From contig LR746268.1 in the NCBI GenBank assembly GCA_902729315.2, positions 1,915,501-1,979,500 of the forward strand: DNA of 64,000 nucleotides, in the 5' to 3' direction. Of the stretch, positions 1 through 13,600 are shown one piece after another. The stretch's first letter is position 1, and every line of letters begins with the position of its first letter. This DNA is from Spirodela intermedia. Its lineage: Eukaryota > Streptophyta > Magnoliopsida > Alismatales > Araceae. A program made the position numbers and the translations under genes. A model generated the notes under the pieces. That model saw only the letters and a program-made list of their open reading frames with translations, had not been told where the DNA came from and ran no database searches.

Positions 1-54
1 CAGTACATTACTCATCTAGTGGAATAAATGAAAAGAAACTAATGTCATTCATAC

Positions 55-3000
55 CTTCCACTTTCAGATGGAGGTTTTCTAGAGAAGTCCACTTCAACTC
101 CTGGCTTTAGAAGATACCGTCCTGGAGCTTGGTAGGTTGCTATCTGTTAACGAGATTAAAAAGTTAGGTGAAACTATCAGAAAGTATCCTAATCAAGGCA
201 CCCAAAAATCAACTAATCCACTCACGCTTTTTATAATACTTTCGATCTTCTTTCCAGCATTGGGCATTGTTTCTGCCACAGCTTTCTCCAAACCCTGAGA
301 AAGCAACCATTTCATTTTAAACATCATTTGCATCCAACAACGGAAATTATAAGATCGAATCCCAGGAATCCGCTCGTGTGATCATAATTTTATTATCAAA
401 ATGACATAAAAAGCGAAGAAAAGTCACAAGGAGAGCACAAAATAATTTATGATCTTTTATAATAAATTAATATGGATTGATTGGAAACCTCAATCACAAA
501 GAATTTGGAATCGTAATTCCCTTGTCCCCACCAACCTGAATTGGTTCAGGTATCAATCCAATCGGTCAGATTAAGATCAGAAGTACAAGTACAGATGAAG
601 TTAATTAAAATCAAGAAGCGGCACAATTACCTGAACTAGAAATGATGCAACTATCGACAGGATTTTTGGTGATTAAAACTTTAGTCAAATAAAAGATAGA
701 CGTCGTTTTGACTTCTGCACCACAGGCTTCCATATAAAGAATAAGACTTAAAGATCACAGAAATGATCATTTCACTTTTATTAAGTTGGCAATAACCAAG
801 GTCATGGCAGTGGCACTGCAATCCATTCCAACAAATTCTCACCAAGAATCTAAGGTACAGCACCCAGAAGTAATATTATTTCCTGATCTGTATTGTCGGT
901 TAGGACTTCAATGCAACTATTTAGGGGAATAGAGTTGTAGGTAACAGTAGCGAAACACTTCATGACACGAAAACATGAATAAGACAAAACACACCAAGGT
1001 TCATTACCAACAAGAATGGAGTACACTAAGGTCGGATATCAGAGGACTCATGGGTAGTTAATTAGTCAGTAGGTTTCCCAAACAATATAGTGACAGAACT
1101 TGCATGCATCTGAATTTCCCTTTTTACTTTGAAACGTATCATACCTTTAAGCTCATTCCCTTGGGACTACCCAAGAGTAAATTAATCAAAAAGCTCCGCA
1201 ATTCCACTGGCTGAGAGCCTGAGACCCCTTTACTTGCAACTGGCCTGCGCATTGATCCATGGCCAGCCCTGTTTGACAGGTCCCTCTCTGAGTTAGCATT
1301 GTCCCCATTTGATGTAAGTGGGGCATGTTCTTCATCCATTGCTGCATGGCCTCTCGAAGGATTTGCCATTCCAAAAGAGGATAGTGAAGCCGTTATTCCA
1401 GCTTGCTCAGGAGGTGATGGTTGAGGTGAGATGGACGGCAGGCTCCCACTAGAAATATGTGAAGGCGTTCCAGATTTGAACACAGGTTTTGAGGCGACCG
1501 TGCTTGTAACTAGAACAATAAAATAAAACAGAATGAACAACACCAAAACGCTTCAACATACAAAAAAACTACCGAGAAGATTATCAGTAAGACTTGAAGT
1601 TAAGCTATTCACAAGATAAAAATATCGTAAAGCACATTTTTTATGAGATCAAAATAAAATATGCATGTTAAGCATGTCTAGTTAAATAGCTATTTCAGGA
1701 CATATCAGGGGCAAAAATTCTAAATCGCACAGTTCTGTTAATTGAGGCAAGCAAATCAAACCATAGGACTAAACAAAAACTCATACTGCCAGCCCATTGT
1801 ATTAAAACGTTGTATAGAAACAGCAGCTATCCTCAAATCTGATTCAAGTCGTAACATTGAACTCACAAATAGGGACATAAATGAGAACCTATATCATACA
1901 AGTTGCAACACGTCTAAACCATCATTTTTTTGTTTTCTCCATATCCGTTCAGACAACCTCCGTCCTGATTCAAGGAACAACATCTACCTAAGGTATCAGG
2001 TGCAAAATCAATCAGATTTGTGAAATATCATAAACACCGGATATGATCAAAAAGCAGTGACAACCATAACGTATCGCCTATTTCCTTCACAAGACAAATC
2101 ATTATTGATGATATTGGCAACCCGTGAATGGTTAGATAAGCCAGATATTCAGGTTAGAAAGGGAGTTCCTGTACCCATACTTGTATCCATTTTCCTCTTT
2201 TTAAATTGGTCCTTTTTCCAATGCATCCTTCGCATATTACCTAGCAGCAAAAAGAAAACGAAAATCAGTAAGAACATTTTAAGTGACCACATTACCCACA
2301 GTTCAGGAAGAAGAGTATTAAACACTTCGAGTAAAAATATGAAACCAAATGTCATTGCTCCTTGCACCATAGGTAAGGCAAGAAAGATCAAGCTTTCTGT
2401 CTGGCTGTCAATTGTCTACATGAAGCATTGTCTAAGGTATTTCGTCAGATACTACTTTAAGCCACAGAGCGTAATGAGCTCTTGTTTCTTAAATGGTATT
2501 GCTACATTTATATTACAATATAATAATGTTCACCCAATTAATTGCAAACTATCGAAAACATATATCACCTTCAAAAACAAGATTGTCATCAAACATCAAT
2601 GTCAAGCAAATGAGAGGATCTAACTTACGTTAATTTTAGAACAAATGAAACAATGAACAAGTCAGTTAAGACATTCTAATGAAAAACCTCATTGATTTAC
2701 GATTTCGTGCTTTACATCCCAGCAAACCATTGGAAGAAGGCCCCACTTAATTTACTTCTGCAGTTTATAGTCTCATAAAGCCGCACATAGGCTGTTTAGT
2801 GATGGAAACTATACGGAGAAAATTCTTAACTCATTTGTTATATTCTCTTAAACTTCGAACATGATGAAAAAGCTTAGATACTCCATGCATCTTCATCCTT
2901 GCTATCCGTTCCTCGCATGGCAGATGCCTACTCGCACATTTTCATTCCTTCCCACTCTAAACCCACCACTCCTTTCCTATTGCTTCCTTCCTGACCCCTC

Positions 3001-6000
3001 TACCCGAAGTTCATACCATACACCACACTTCCCAAGTCCTCTTCCTCTCCCAAGCTGGCAAACCCCACTCCATTCCCTCTTCCTTCTGCCTTCTCCCAGT
3101 TGAAAATGCACAGGAAATGGGAAAGAGGAGATTAAGACTAAGTGGTAAAGTCGTTGTTTCATACCTCATTTGTTAACCATAGTTAAGAAATTCAATTATA
3201 ATGGAATACAATGGAAAGGCAAAAATATCACTCATGAACCTAAAAGCATGGTAGCTTTATGATGGACTAAAAGACCAATAACTAAATATAGAGGTCCATT
3301 CATTATAAGGGTTAGAATGAATCTAAAGCTAGAAAATCCTTTAATTTAGTAATGTCTGCCTTCGTGGAAAAGCCAAGAAAGCAGCAACCTACGAGTTCCT
3401 CCTTAAAGTAAAAGCAACAATGGTTACACATAACCTATCAGAATAAACTACACTAGATTTTTGACTTTTCAAAGCTTCAGCAAATCAAATCTGCCAGACT
3501 GAGTGGAGTTACAAAACACAGCAACGTAAAAAAAACATTAAATGCTAAATAACCCCACATGATTCCAGTAAGATTCCAGCAAGATTCCAGCCCAACAACT
3601 AATTTATTCCATCAGGTCTTTGAACAGAGTTTACATTATTTATATTAAAAATGTCACTTTAGAATAAGAGCATATGGTAAATTCACTAAAGGATGATTAC
3701 CTCTTTATCAATGTCTGCCAAGATGCAAAAACCAGGGTACAGTGCAAAAAACCATATTATGAGACTTACAATGATAGATAATGCTATTCAATGAATTTTC
3801 TCTTCTTTAATAGACCAATATTTAGATAAATTAATAACCTCAGTATTCTAATGAATGAGGTAAGAATGATACAGATTACCCTGCACACATTATACAAGGA
3901 ACACCTAAATAGAGCAAAAATTTACCATACTAGGTTTCTCCATTCAAGGTTTATGTTTCAGTCAAGAGCAAAGAAAAGAGATTCCGATCTTTAAAGATAC
4001 ATTCAATCATCATTCATGACAACAAAGCCAAGTTGCTCATATGCCTCTAGCTTTACTTCAGACAAAATTCAATCCATCCACAAAGAGAAAATCTGAAAAG
4101 CTTGGGATCCCCATTTTGTGTAGCTTTCCTTCCCAACATATTTATCCCTAATCCCAAAATGCTGGGATACCACCCCTTGATGAATGATCTATCATAAAGA
4201 TTTGGAAACAACTAAGAAAGTAATCAGCTACATAGGCAGGCGTTTTGGCCAGGAATGTTCCTCAGTAAAAAGAAACAGATGGAATAGACCCTTGAAGTAT
4301 GTGAGAACAAAAGACAACACTAAACCCCCTTCATAGGACAGTGGATGTTGAACCCCATGAAATTATTTCCTCAGGCAAGCTTCATAAAATCGGGGATGTA
4401 TTCCCAGAGTCTCTTCCCTTCCTTTCATAAAATGAGAGGGGCTGAAATAAGAAAACTAAAGTGACTGTGTCGGACAAAAAGGATCTACATATCAAATGCA
4501 TTACTTAAGATGAACTAACTAGTCACACTGGATTGAGTGAAAACTGTTTGACATTCTTGAGTGATCCACATAGAAAACGACGAACAAAAGCACTATTTTC
4601 TCAAAGCCTTAAATGGAGAACGCCATAGCTAATGTGAAGTAGTGAGACCAACACTAATGGAATTAAACAAAAACTGTATTCGACAATTTTTTACACAGGA
4701 AAATAAGGAACAACAAGACCGTTTTAAAAAAGGATGTCTTCGAAATGTTCGAGTATGACGTAAAATATATTGTTATGCATTAAAGCGATATTGGCCCCGG
4801 CCAAATATTATTCCATCAAATGAATATGTTTAGGTTTTAGTCAAGGACTTCCAACAGGAAGCCCAAAAATAATGTTGTGAATGGGAATAATGTAGTAGAA
4901 AATTAATGATATCCCAAAGATCAAATTCAAGTGCCTCACCTTCTACAGCTGCTGCAGCCAATGTTTTGGCTTGATTCTTTACAGATGGATTTGCAGGGTC
5001 TAAGACAATTGACCTGGACAAACAATAAAACAAACTTGAGATGTCCATTGAATAACAAAGCATCGCATTCCTACTCAAATTTAATAAGATTATATTCATA
5101 AAAACAACAATAGGAAATTGTAAGCCCAATTAAATATAGTAAGCACGCAGATATACCAGTAAATTTCCAGTCAGATATTGATTAAAAATTATAAGCAAAC
5201 GAATAATGCAACGTGATTCTTGTCATTTGATCTACAATTTCTTCCCACAAAAAAAAACCAGTAAGAATACCTATGAACAGTCCAGTTCTTACTGTTGCGA
5301 GGATTTTAGAAGGGGAGCTAGAAGAGCTAGGAGGCATTATGAAAGGTAATTTAGATATGTTGAAGATGAAAGTAGTGTGTGATAATGCAATATCAGTATA
5401 AAATGCATGCTCCTGAGGACAGAAAAAGGTCACTGCTTTAAAAGAAAATGGCATTCAACTTTACAAATGGTTAAATGTTAATACGCGGCATAAGCAAGTT
5501 GAAGATCCAAATTTTCTTAATCGAAAGGAAAACAGTGCCCTTAAATGTCGGAAAATATTCATTTTCACTCCGTCAGATAGAAAGGTGGCTTTGTGATGAA
5601 TTGCACAAACCAATGGGAATTTGCAGATGAAATGTTATATCCTAAGATGGAAGGAGAGCAGAAATCCCATTAATATCCAATCACTACTGAACACATCCAA
5701 TCCTCAAATAAAAAGAACTTGCATTGCACTGTAACTCCAAAGTAAAATTAAAAACCTTTTCCAACAGCATTCAAAATCCTCTGATTCTAAGGAATGCTTA
5801 TTTCACGATGGAGTAAACATCCGGATTGAAAATTTGAATCAGGTAATGAATTGTAATATGGACGAGTTTTGCTTAGTGTTGTGTTGTAAATACTGAACTA
5901 AGTACGTGGGTTGTAAAGGCCAACAGTGCACTACTGAAGTGATATGTGTAAACAGAATCTTTATCTACACATCTGAGATTTCCCTCGTTTGGATGGGCTG

Positions 6001-9000
6001 TCTTGCAAGTTCATGGTATTTCAAGCAAAGATGAACGTTGACTTGTATGTAGTGTGTGGGTAAGATATATGAGAAAGGAAGGCCAGATGATGCACGTGTT
6101 ACAGCATGATGAAGAATTAATTTATTGCCCACTGAATCCAAAAATCAATAGGAAAAATATTTATACATACAATAAAAAGCCACCATTTTCTTTCATGAAT
6201 GCAGAAATTCATGAATTAACTCAAAAGGAGCATAAACCTACTTTTTGGAGGCCAAATTCCCATTATTCCAAATGAACTACTAAAGTTGTATCCAACGAAG
6301 TCTCTACGTGGAATGCAGCACCAGAATATTCACTTGAAATCATTAATGGTGAAATACTGCCATGACCAGTACACATCATACGTAAGTTCATCATCTTGAT
6401 TCCTGATTGAATGCATCCATCCTTAATTCATTCGACTAGGTAACCATGCCCATGGAGGATTGAGAGTTGCCAATAAAACCAGAAGAGCATGGGGAATGGA
6501 GAAAGAAAGATGGTAGAGAAGATGGGGAAGGGAAATTGGTCAACAATGAGAAATTGAGAAAGAAGAGGGGGGGAGAGAGAGAGTGAAGCTAATGGAGAGA
6601 CGACTTAACGAAAGAAGAGGCTGAAAAGATAGAGAGATGGAGAGACAGGAAAAGACAGAGAGGAGAGGGAAATGAAGAGAAACAAGGGTACAAAGGGTAA
6701 ACATGGGAAGGAGGGAGATGCAGGAGAACAATGACAGTGATCACAATGTGTAATACTGCTCAACCGTTATTAATTCGCTTCTTTTGGAAGAGGAACACGT
6801 GCTAAGAACTGTCAAAACGCTCAAAGGTTCCGACACAATCCATTGAAAATGAAACATGAGGACATTCTGCAAGCATACATATTCACACACTTTTATGCAT
6901 ATGTAACAAAATGTGCTCTCACATCATCTGACCAAACTAATTGTCAGAGTCAGATAAACACCCATTCAGCCTGCACAATACACACAAAATGGTCGCTTTC
7001 AAGCACATTGGACATGACAAAATTACTAGGCAATGTGTTGGGGTACATGTATCATGATCTAGAATGGTGGCCAAGCACCTTGGCTCTAGCTGCCCAGACG
7101 CCCAGTTATGAGCCTTAAAAACTCTGAGCAAATAGTATCTCATTCTTCAGATTAAAATTAAAATTAATGACTAAAAATAGTCATTACTTTATTGTTTTGC
7201 ATGATAAGATTCAATACCTAAGTGCCACTAGTAACGGGATTATTTAATGGCATATGTTCTTTAGCATGAAGATATTATATTAAACGACCAGCAATACAAG
7301 AATCAATACAGATTCGCTGCAATGAATCAAATTATTTTATGAAGAAGAACAGCTGGTAAAGTTGGTCAGAAGATTTCTGAAATAACAAGTCACAAGGACA
7401 ATGAATAAATGAACAACATGATTTAAAGCACTTCCTATTAAAGTTATGTAGCTTACTTCCTGGATTTAAGGCGGCGTTCAGCCTCCTCTGATCGCATCTT
7501 TACATGGTTCTTCAATGATTCATCCAAAATACGTTGGACATTAAGCTTGCGCCAGGCTGAGCCACACTCAGAGAGCAGTCCATTACCGTCCTCTCCATTT
7601 TGAAGTTCTTCATAGATATCACATACGCCAAGTTCTCGTGACCATGTAAATTTGAATTCCTTGCCACCCACGTCTATGACCTGGTTCATGAAGAAAACAT
7701 AAAAAATCTGAAAGTAGAGATAACATGCAAGATACATAGATAATGAGTACACAAAGGCTTAGCAAGTTCTTAAAATCACTCTGCAATACTGAACTATTGC
7801 ATTAATGAGTTTAATGTTTTCTGAAAGAAAATCTTCATGTAAATATAACATAGCAATACCAGTGCGGAACAAGCAAATGAGACATATGTGCCTGCCCCAT
7901 TCAAAATGAGACTTTGCATGAATACACTCCGAAGTCTACATAAAGATTTATTCAGCTTTTTCTCTCTATTGGCAAATCTAAGACAGGTGGATCCAGGATC
8001 AATGCAATTTTCCAAAATAAATAATTTAAACTCTCAATCTGGCCTGAACCTTGGGGTAGGATTTGCAGGATCAATAACCATAGCTGCACAGAGTATGGTA
8101 GAATTACCCGGTATGGTCATTCGGGAAGTCCCTTAAAAGTTATGACTACCACACATCAAGAATGGTTTTCTAATTTTTCCCATCCTAATTAGAAATCAGA
8201 CACCTTTCTTAAAAAATAAATAATCTAAACTGTCATTTCCATCAGCCTAATCCGTTACTCCACATCATATCAAACAAGGAACCTACTCATTTTCCTTACT
8301 TCTTTACTTCTTATTTTCACCTCCCGTCTTCATAGCCATTGGTTAGTACACAGATCAAGAGGATACACAGGCACAAATTTAATTTTCTTCACTGCGTAAA
8401 AGGAATGAAACTTCATAACTTCAAAGTCTATGTGTTTTGTATACTGAATCTCATGCTCAAGGGTTTGTCACGTCCTTCTGCACTAGTCTAAGAAGACCAT
8501 CCCGTTCAACTTGGGAATATGCGCTGAAAATTGTTCAATTTTCACTAATCTCAGATAAAATTCCCTTCTGGAAAGTCCACGCTGCCCCGATGCTTCACAC
8601 AGCCTGTTCCCAATTCCAGAGGTCGTGTATCCGGTCTGAACTTATTTACAACTTCATTTGCATCGAAACCTACAAACTGTCACAAGTTTGATTCAAAATA
8701 TTCAAGGTTTCAGGTAATCGTAAATGAATGGTCTGCAACTAGTTGCAATCAGGAAAAAAAACCGGAGAAATATCTCTGAAAAGGGAAACTCGAGGGAATT
8801 TCAATTCAAACGTCAGCAGTTAATACTCTATGGACACAGATAGCGCACTGCACCAACTTGTCAACATCATGGAGAACAGCATTGGGAAATGAGAACAAAA
8901 AAATTTAATAGACAGATCCAAGAGGATTGACTGAGAGATGATGTTTAAAATGTCTTGGGAAAAGACAAAGGGAAAAAAAAACTGAAAATTATAGAAAACA

Positions 9001-11047
9001 TAGAGTAAGTACAGATGTTTGATTTAGGAGTTCTCAGGAAAACCGTATTCATGACTAGAGTGTTACATCAATATAGTGATCGACAGAAAGTACAACCCCA
9101 ATAAGTTTGAAATATAGACTCACCTGTGGCATCATTCAACACCTTTCTCACCTTGTCTCTTACTTTTTCATAAACCCACATAAAAGACATTCAATGCAGT
9201 AGCACTTTTTCTCTTCAACAATGTGTGTTTTCCCCTCCTGTTTCAGTTGCTTACAAGATCGCATACAAATAAGCCACGAAATTCAGCTTTACACCTTGCC
9301 TGTCTAATATGTGAATGTTTATCAATGTGATGTAAGCCTAGTTTAAGGTATGCAATTGTCAAACAAGTGTTCCAAAGTTTCTCTTTCTACCTCATACAGA
9401 CTAGAAAGGATGTCAGTAATATCCACTACAAAAATCAATTGATCACCTGTAAAAGCCCCACATAACCTTCAAAGGACGAAGTATCAAAATCCTACATGTT
9501 GACACAAAGGAACTTGTCTTGTGAGTTCTTTCTAAGTATGCTTCCAGAGAGTATACAGATGTATTGTAGGTAACCTCGCAGTAATCAAGAAAGGGCTTAG
9601 GTGGGAACTTCCTTCTGTACACTTCAGCTGATTGTGGAGGTTCTCCCACCCAATTTATAAAAAACCGGTTACAATCATTCCAAATTTATTATTTGAGATT
9701 TAAGATTGGGCTTCGTTGCAGTCAGATGCAATTTCTTGACATCCAGTTATGACAAGCAGCACTGATCATCTTTAGAAAAAAATGAAACGCCTAGTAGATT
9801 AACAAACCCAATAATCCCTGGCATATGGACGAACAATAGACTAGAGCATTCAAAGCAACTAGCAACCAGTGTGCCCCAAATCTACTGATCTAGAAAAGAA
9901 ACCAATTCCACTAAGTCATCAGCGAACTGTAATATTCGAGGAAGGCCAGTAATTCTTTTGCAATACTTCCAGTGACAATGATCAACTCTTATCCTAAATC
10001 TTCAGGCACCGTACAACCAAGCACCAACCAAACCCACGCCACCACCTTGAACTCTTAAATTTGCTAGATTATCATACAAGCCAGCTTGCAGCAATATGGT
10101 AGACAAAACCAGTAATTGCAAGATGGTAGCTTTGGGCAGGCAAAACCCAATCTGTTCTAAAATTAATAATTTCCTGGCAGAAGACGCTACCCGCACATGA
10201 TTGACATGTTCTGCTTATGTTCGGTTTTCTTACAGACCACAGGAAATATGCAAACACTGTGATCTTCCAACAGAGCAGCAGTGTCACGCGGTAGTCCTAG
10301 GTCATATACCACATAAATTAAATGTGCATGATATCCAGGAGCAGAAGCGATCAACATAAAAGAATTCTACAGCAAACGTTTCTGACTGATACACATTTCC
10401 ATGCACTGGATGCACAGTCAGTTTCACGAAAAAGATCCATTGTAGGAGCGCATTCTACCGACTTAAAAGACATGAAAAATGGATCATATCGGAGTAGTAA
10501 TTGTTTCAATTGATACGGGGAAATAGGACCACAATATCACGAAAGAAACCTGACCTATCACCATAAACCACTGGAAAATATGAATGAAACACGGATTAAT
10601 AAGGAAGGAATGGAGGAGCAAAAGATGGGTAATTGAACTCACATTTCCAGACAAATTATTGGAATTAGAATCGAACTTGATCTTGGCAGCGCCGCCTTGG
10701 ACCTCCAGGCGCTTGATCTCGTCCACCAAGTCGGGAGTCAGCCGAATGATCGCCGCAAAGTCGAGCGTATCGGCCGAAATCATCCTGAAGGTCTCCTCCG
10801 GTGCCCCGGCGCCGCCCATTCCGCCACCGGGGCCCGCCCCGACGCTGCGCCGTTCCCGAGTCGCAGAGGGACCCGTAGACCCGAGAGAAAGCCGGCCGCC
10901 GACGCCGCCGACGCCGCCGCCGCCACCGCTAGAGGTCCCAACCCGCTGGAGGTGGCCCGAGGGAGCAGGAGGAGGCAGCGAGCGCTTCCCTCCTCCCCGT
11001 CCCCCGCCACTCCCTCCCCTCCCGTGCTTACCCACCCCTCCATACAT
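55..11047 (-). CDS. ELL-like nuclear protein (putative Pol II elongation factor homologue), partial at 3' end
   Basis: Seven exons join in phase on the minus strand: 11047-10643, 7680-7457, 5013-4940, 2240-2181 (or to 2175), 1509-1145, 294-226 and 143-55, giving about 428 residues; the last exon(s) lie beyond the window. The protein starts MYGG and has a Gly/Arg-rich N-terminus. A conserved block follows (DFAAIIRLTPDLVDEI, then VGGKEFKFTWSREL), then a basic stretch (FKKRK), a Ser/Pro-rich middle, and a C-terminal block with NLLLGSPKGMSLKGLEKAV and YQAPGRYLLKPGVEV. From memory this order fits a plant family related to ELL, whose second block resembles a winged helix; that name is inferred. The Gly/Arg tract and basic patch suggest a nuclear protein. 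The start was chosen at 11047 because family members begin MYGG; an in-frame ATG also exists at 11116. The exon 4 donor is ambiguous: two GT sites 6 nt apart both keep the frame. Confidence 0.82.
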
Positions 11048-11173
11048 CGTGTGTTCCCGGCGCCGCCGCCGTTGGCCCGCTTTCTCACCTCTCTGCAGAA
11101 TTTTCAAGTCCCACAACGCCGCCCAGCGGCGGAACGAGGGAGACGCCTACAGAGACGCAGAGAGCGAGCGAGC

Positions 11174-11210
11174 GAGCAAGCTAGAGAGAGAAAGAGAGAG
11201 AGAAAGGGTA
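11174..11210 (-). repeat. GA/CT-rich microsatellite in ELL-like 5' leader
   Basis: Interrupted AGAGAG runs on the plus strand read as a CT-rich tract in the presumed 5' leader of the minus-strand ELL-like gene. Pyrimidine-rich leaders are common in plant housekeeping genes. A similar tract precedes the ASG2-like start, and another lies 5' of the At4g37920-like gene. Confidence 0.7.
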
Positions 11211-11298
11211 GGAGGGGGGAGAAGACGCCCGCTTGGGCTGGAGGCTGTGCTCACCCTTTTTTTAAAGAGGAATTCGTATTATAATCGCGAAAATTGTC

Positions 11299-11310
11299 CG
11301 CTTTATAAAT
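11299..11310 (-). promoter_or_regulatory. Possible TATA box of the ELL-like gene
   Basis: On the minus strand this reads ATTTATAAAG, about 250 nt upstream of the ATG at 11047. A start site about 30 nt downstream would give a leader of roughly 220 nt that includes the GA-rich run at 11174-11206. Position and motif only; no other support. Confidence 0.3.
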
Positions 11311-13041
11311 AAGTATGTGTTCATATATGAGCGTCGCGGAGCAGTGCAACGATGCGGTAACGTTACCTTTTCTGGTTACACTACTACTAGGCATATTTAA
11401 AAACTGGAGAAATTAATTTTAATGGTGTTGCCACTTCAAGTAAATATTTCCTTCTACTTTCATGGATATTCTATTGGGCTCACTTTTTATTCATTTTTTA
11501 AAAAATAAAAAATAATTTATACTAGCACTTAAGATCTTAGCCCATTATTGGCAAAAATATATTTATATCAAAAAATATATATTCTACCAACACCTTTCTA
11601 GAGTAATTGTTTAGACAAAAAATAATGCCATAAGAAGACCCCTCTAATCACATTATGGCAAAAAACATAACCCTCCCATCTAAACTAGAAAGTAGGTGAC
11701 CAAAAACAGCATACTAGAAGAAGAAGAAGAAGAAGATTAGCCTAAAGATAGAGAGATATCTAAGTAGTCAAATGACCTTGTTGATTGAGAAGTCATGACT
11801 TTGAGATCTTCTTAGGGTCCTCATTTTTTCACAACAGCCAAGTGGTCAAACATCATGCTTCACCACTCAATCCTCACTCATGTGCTCATTTGAAGGTAGT
11901 TTAGTTTACCTCCCCACTATCTGCAAAAGTTCTTTAAGAGTTCAATTATTTTTTGGTTGGGTTTCTTATTTAAATATTATGATATTACTATTTGTAGTAT
12001 TTTACTCAAATTTATAGTATGATAACTATTTGACTATAAACTACCCTCATAATCACATTGGTGTTGTTTGTTGGTCAATGAGGTTTAAAGTAGTATGAAA
12101 ATAGGAGCAATTCTTTCATTTCTAGGCTTTTGATTTCATTCCCAAACAAAACTTTGTCATAAATGTTGCTAGATATATAACATTTACTTATTATAAGGGA
12201 TCTAAGTGGTAGAAGATCCATCACTATAAAATCATGTATGCTATGATTTTATAAAAGTTATGAATTTGATGTTATATAGGGGACTAGTAGAATTGAAGAA
12301 GAGGAATATATATTATTAGAAAAATAGAGTAGGATCAAATTAAGTTATTATAAAAATAACAGATTGTTCCCATGTAGAAAGGTTGACTTATCCTATCTAC
12401 AAGGGTCTAAATTGTGTTATACTAGTGTGTGAGTCTTACAAAAATCTCAGATTGTTCTCATGTAGAAAGGTTGACTTGTCCTATCTATGAGGGTCAAAAT
12501 TGTGTTAGACTAGTTTGTGAGTCCTACAAAAATCTCAGATTGTTCTCATGTATAAAGGTTGACTTATCCTATCTACAAGGGTCTAAATTGTGTCAAACTA
12601 GTTTGTTGTCTTACAAAAATCTCTGATTGTGCTCATGTCGAAAGGTTGACTTATTCCATCTACAAGGTCTAAATTGTGTCAAACTAGTTTGTTGTCCTAC
12701 AAAAATCTCTGATTGTGCTCATGTCGAAAGGTTGACTTATTCCATCTACAAGGTCTAAATTGTGCTAGACTAGTTTGAATCCTATAAAAATACAGATTCA
12801 TAATTGTTAGTATAATTTAATCCATTGCTCTTTATATTGTTCTTATTTTTTTGACATTGTTGTTCAAAAATTACTGTCTCCATCATTTGTTGAGCTATTT
12901 TTAGACTTGGAATCTCTTCTAACACTTTGGTATTCTCTATGATTCTTGATCAAGAAAAAAAATACTATCATACATTCGGAATTCAAATGGGCAGTTGCTC
13001 TCCTACTCATCTAGATTCATAATTCTAAAATAAAATGAAAT
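11311..13041. other. Intergenic spacer between divergent ELL-like and ASG2-like genes
   Basis: AT-rich spacer of about 1.7 kb with no supported gene. It contains a short GAA run at 11715-11736 and the five-copy tandem array at 12360-12790. The flanking genes point away from each other, so both promoters should lie at its edges. Confidence 0.7.
12360..12790. repeat. Tandem array, five copies of an ~87 bp unit
   Basis: Copies begin near 12360, 12448, 12536, 12623 and 12709, each starting CAGATTGTTC or CTGATTGTGC and containing AAAGGTTGACTTAT and a CTAAATTGTG-type core. Periods are 88, 88, 87 and 86 nt. The last two copies are almost identical and share CATGTCGAAAGG, so they are the youngest duplication; the first copies are more diverged. 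Short open frames across it only reflect the repeat and are not coding. It ends about 800 nt upstream of the ASG2-like ATG. Confidence 0.93.
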
Positions 13042-13116
13042 AGTATAAAACAAATTATGGGTATTCTTTTTTATAATCATCATCCCCCTCTACTTCTCTC
13101 TCTCTCTCTCTCTCTT
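13042..13116 (+). promoter_or_regulatory. Possible ASG2-like core promoter with CT-rich leader
   Basis: AGTATAAAAC at about 13042-13051 is a TATA-like match, followed by a CT dinucleotide run at about 13096-13116. The ATG is at 13601, so the leader would be about 500 nt. Placement is inferred from motif spacing only; a 5' leader intron cannot be excluded. Confidence 0.3.
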
Positions 13117-13600
13117 TCCGCACTCCGTATCCCCACAGATCCTCCGCCTGGTCTGGGCTTTGAGAAAAATCGAAACCCAGTCTTCGAGCTTCTTCAATAA
13201 CTCATGTCGGTTAAGAGGAGGTGGGGGAAGGGGGGTTCCCGTGGGACGTGTCCGGACGCCGTCTGTGCTGGGTAAGGCTGCAGCTTAGCCTGATTATCGT
13301 CTGTACGCGTTCCAAGAAATTATCTTCAGCCCACAAAGAATCCATTTTTGACGACGCTAATGGATGTTATCACCTGAAGCTGCTTGGGCATTTTTGAAGA
13401 TGATGACAGACTTCTGTAAATTATTTACTACGGAACAACGTGGCAGCGCGTGGCGCCTTTCAGCCGGTTGTCACTGGAAGCTATCGCTCTGTGTGCAGGT
13501 GTCTTTAAATAGAGAGCGAGGGAAGGGGAGTGGGGGACGAGAATTTGCGGCATCCTCCTGCGACGACGGCTGGTGTCTTCTTCTTTCTCGTTTGTTAACG

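Noticed and set aside
5182-5454. 90-codon minus-strand frame with a Ser-rich stretch between ELL-like exons 2 and 3
   Set aside because: It does not join in phase to exons 2 and 3, which join directly to each other.
10584-11312. 242-codon plus-strand open frame and several others opposite ELL-like exon 1
   Set aside because: They are GC-rich shadows of the minus-strand exon; the minus frame has conserved protein blocks and a good splice donor, while these give only Pro/Arg-rich sequence.
12429-12626. 65-codon frame over the 87 bp repeats
   Set aside because: It only translates the repeat unit and fails in the other copies.
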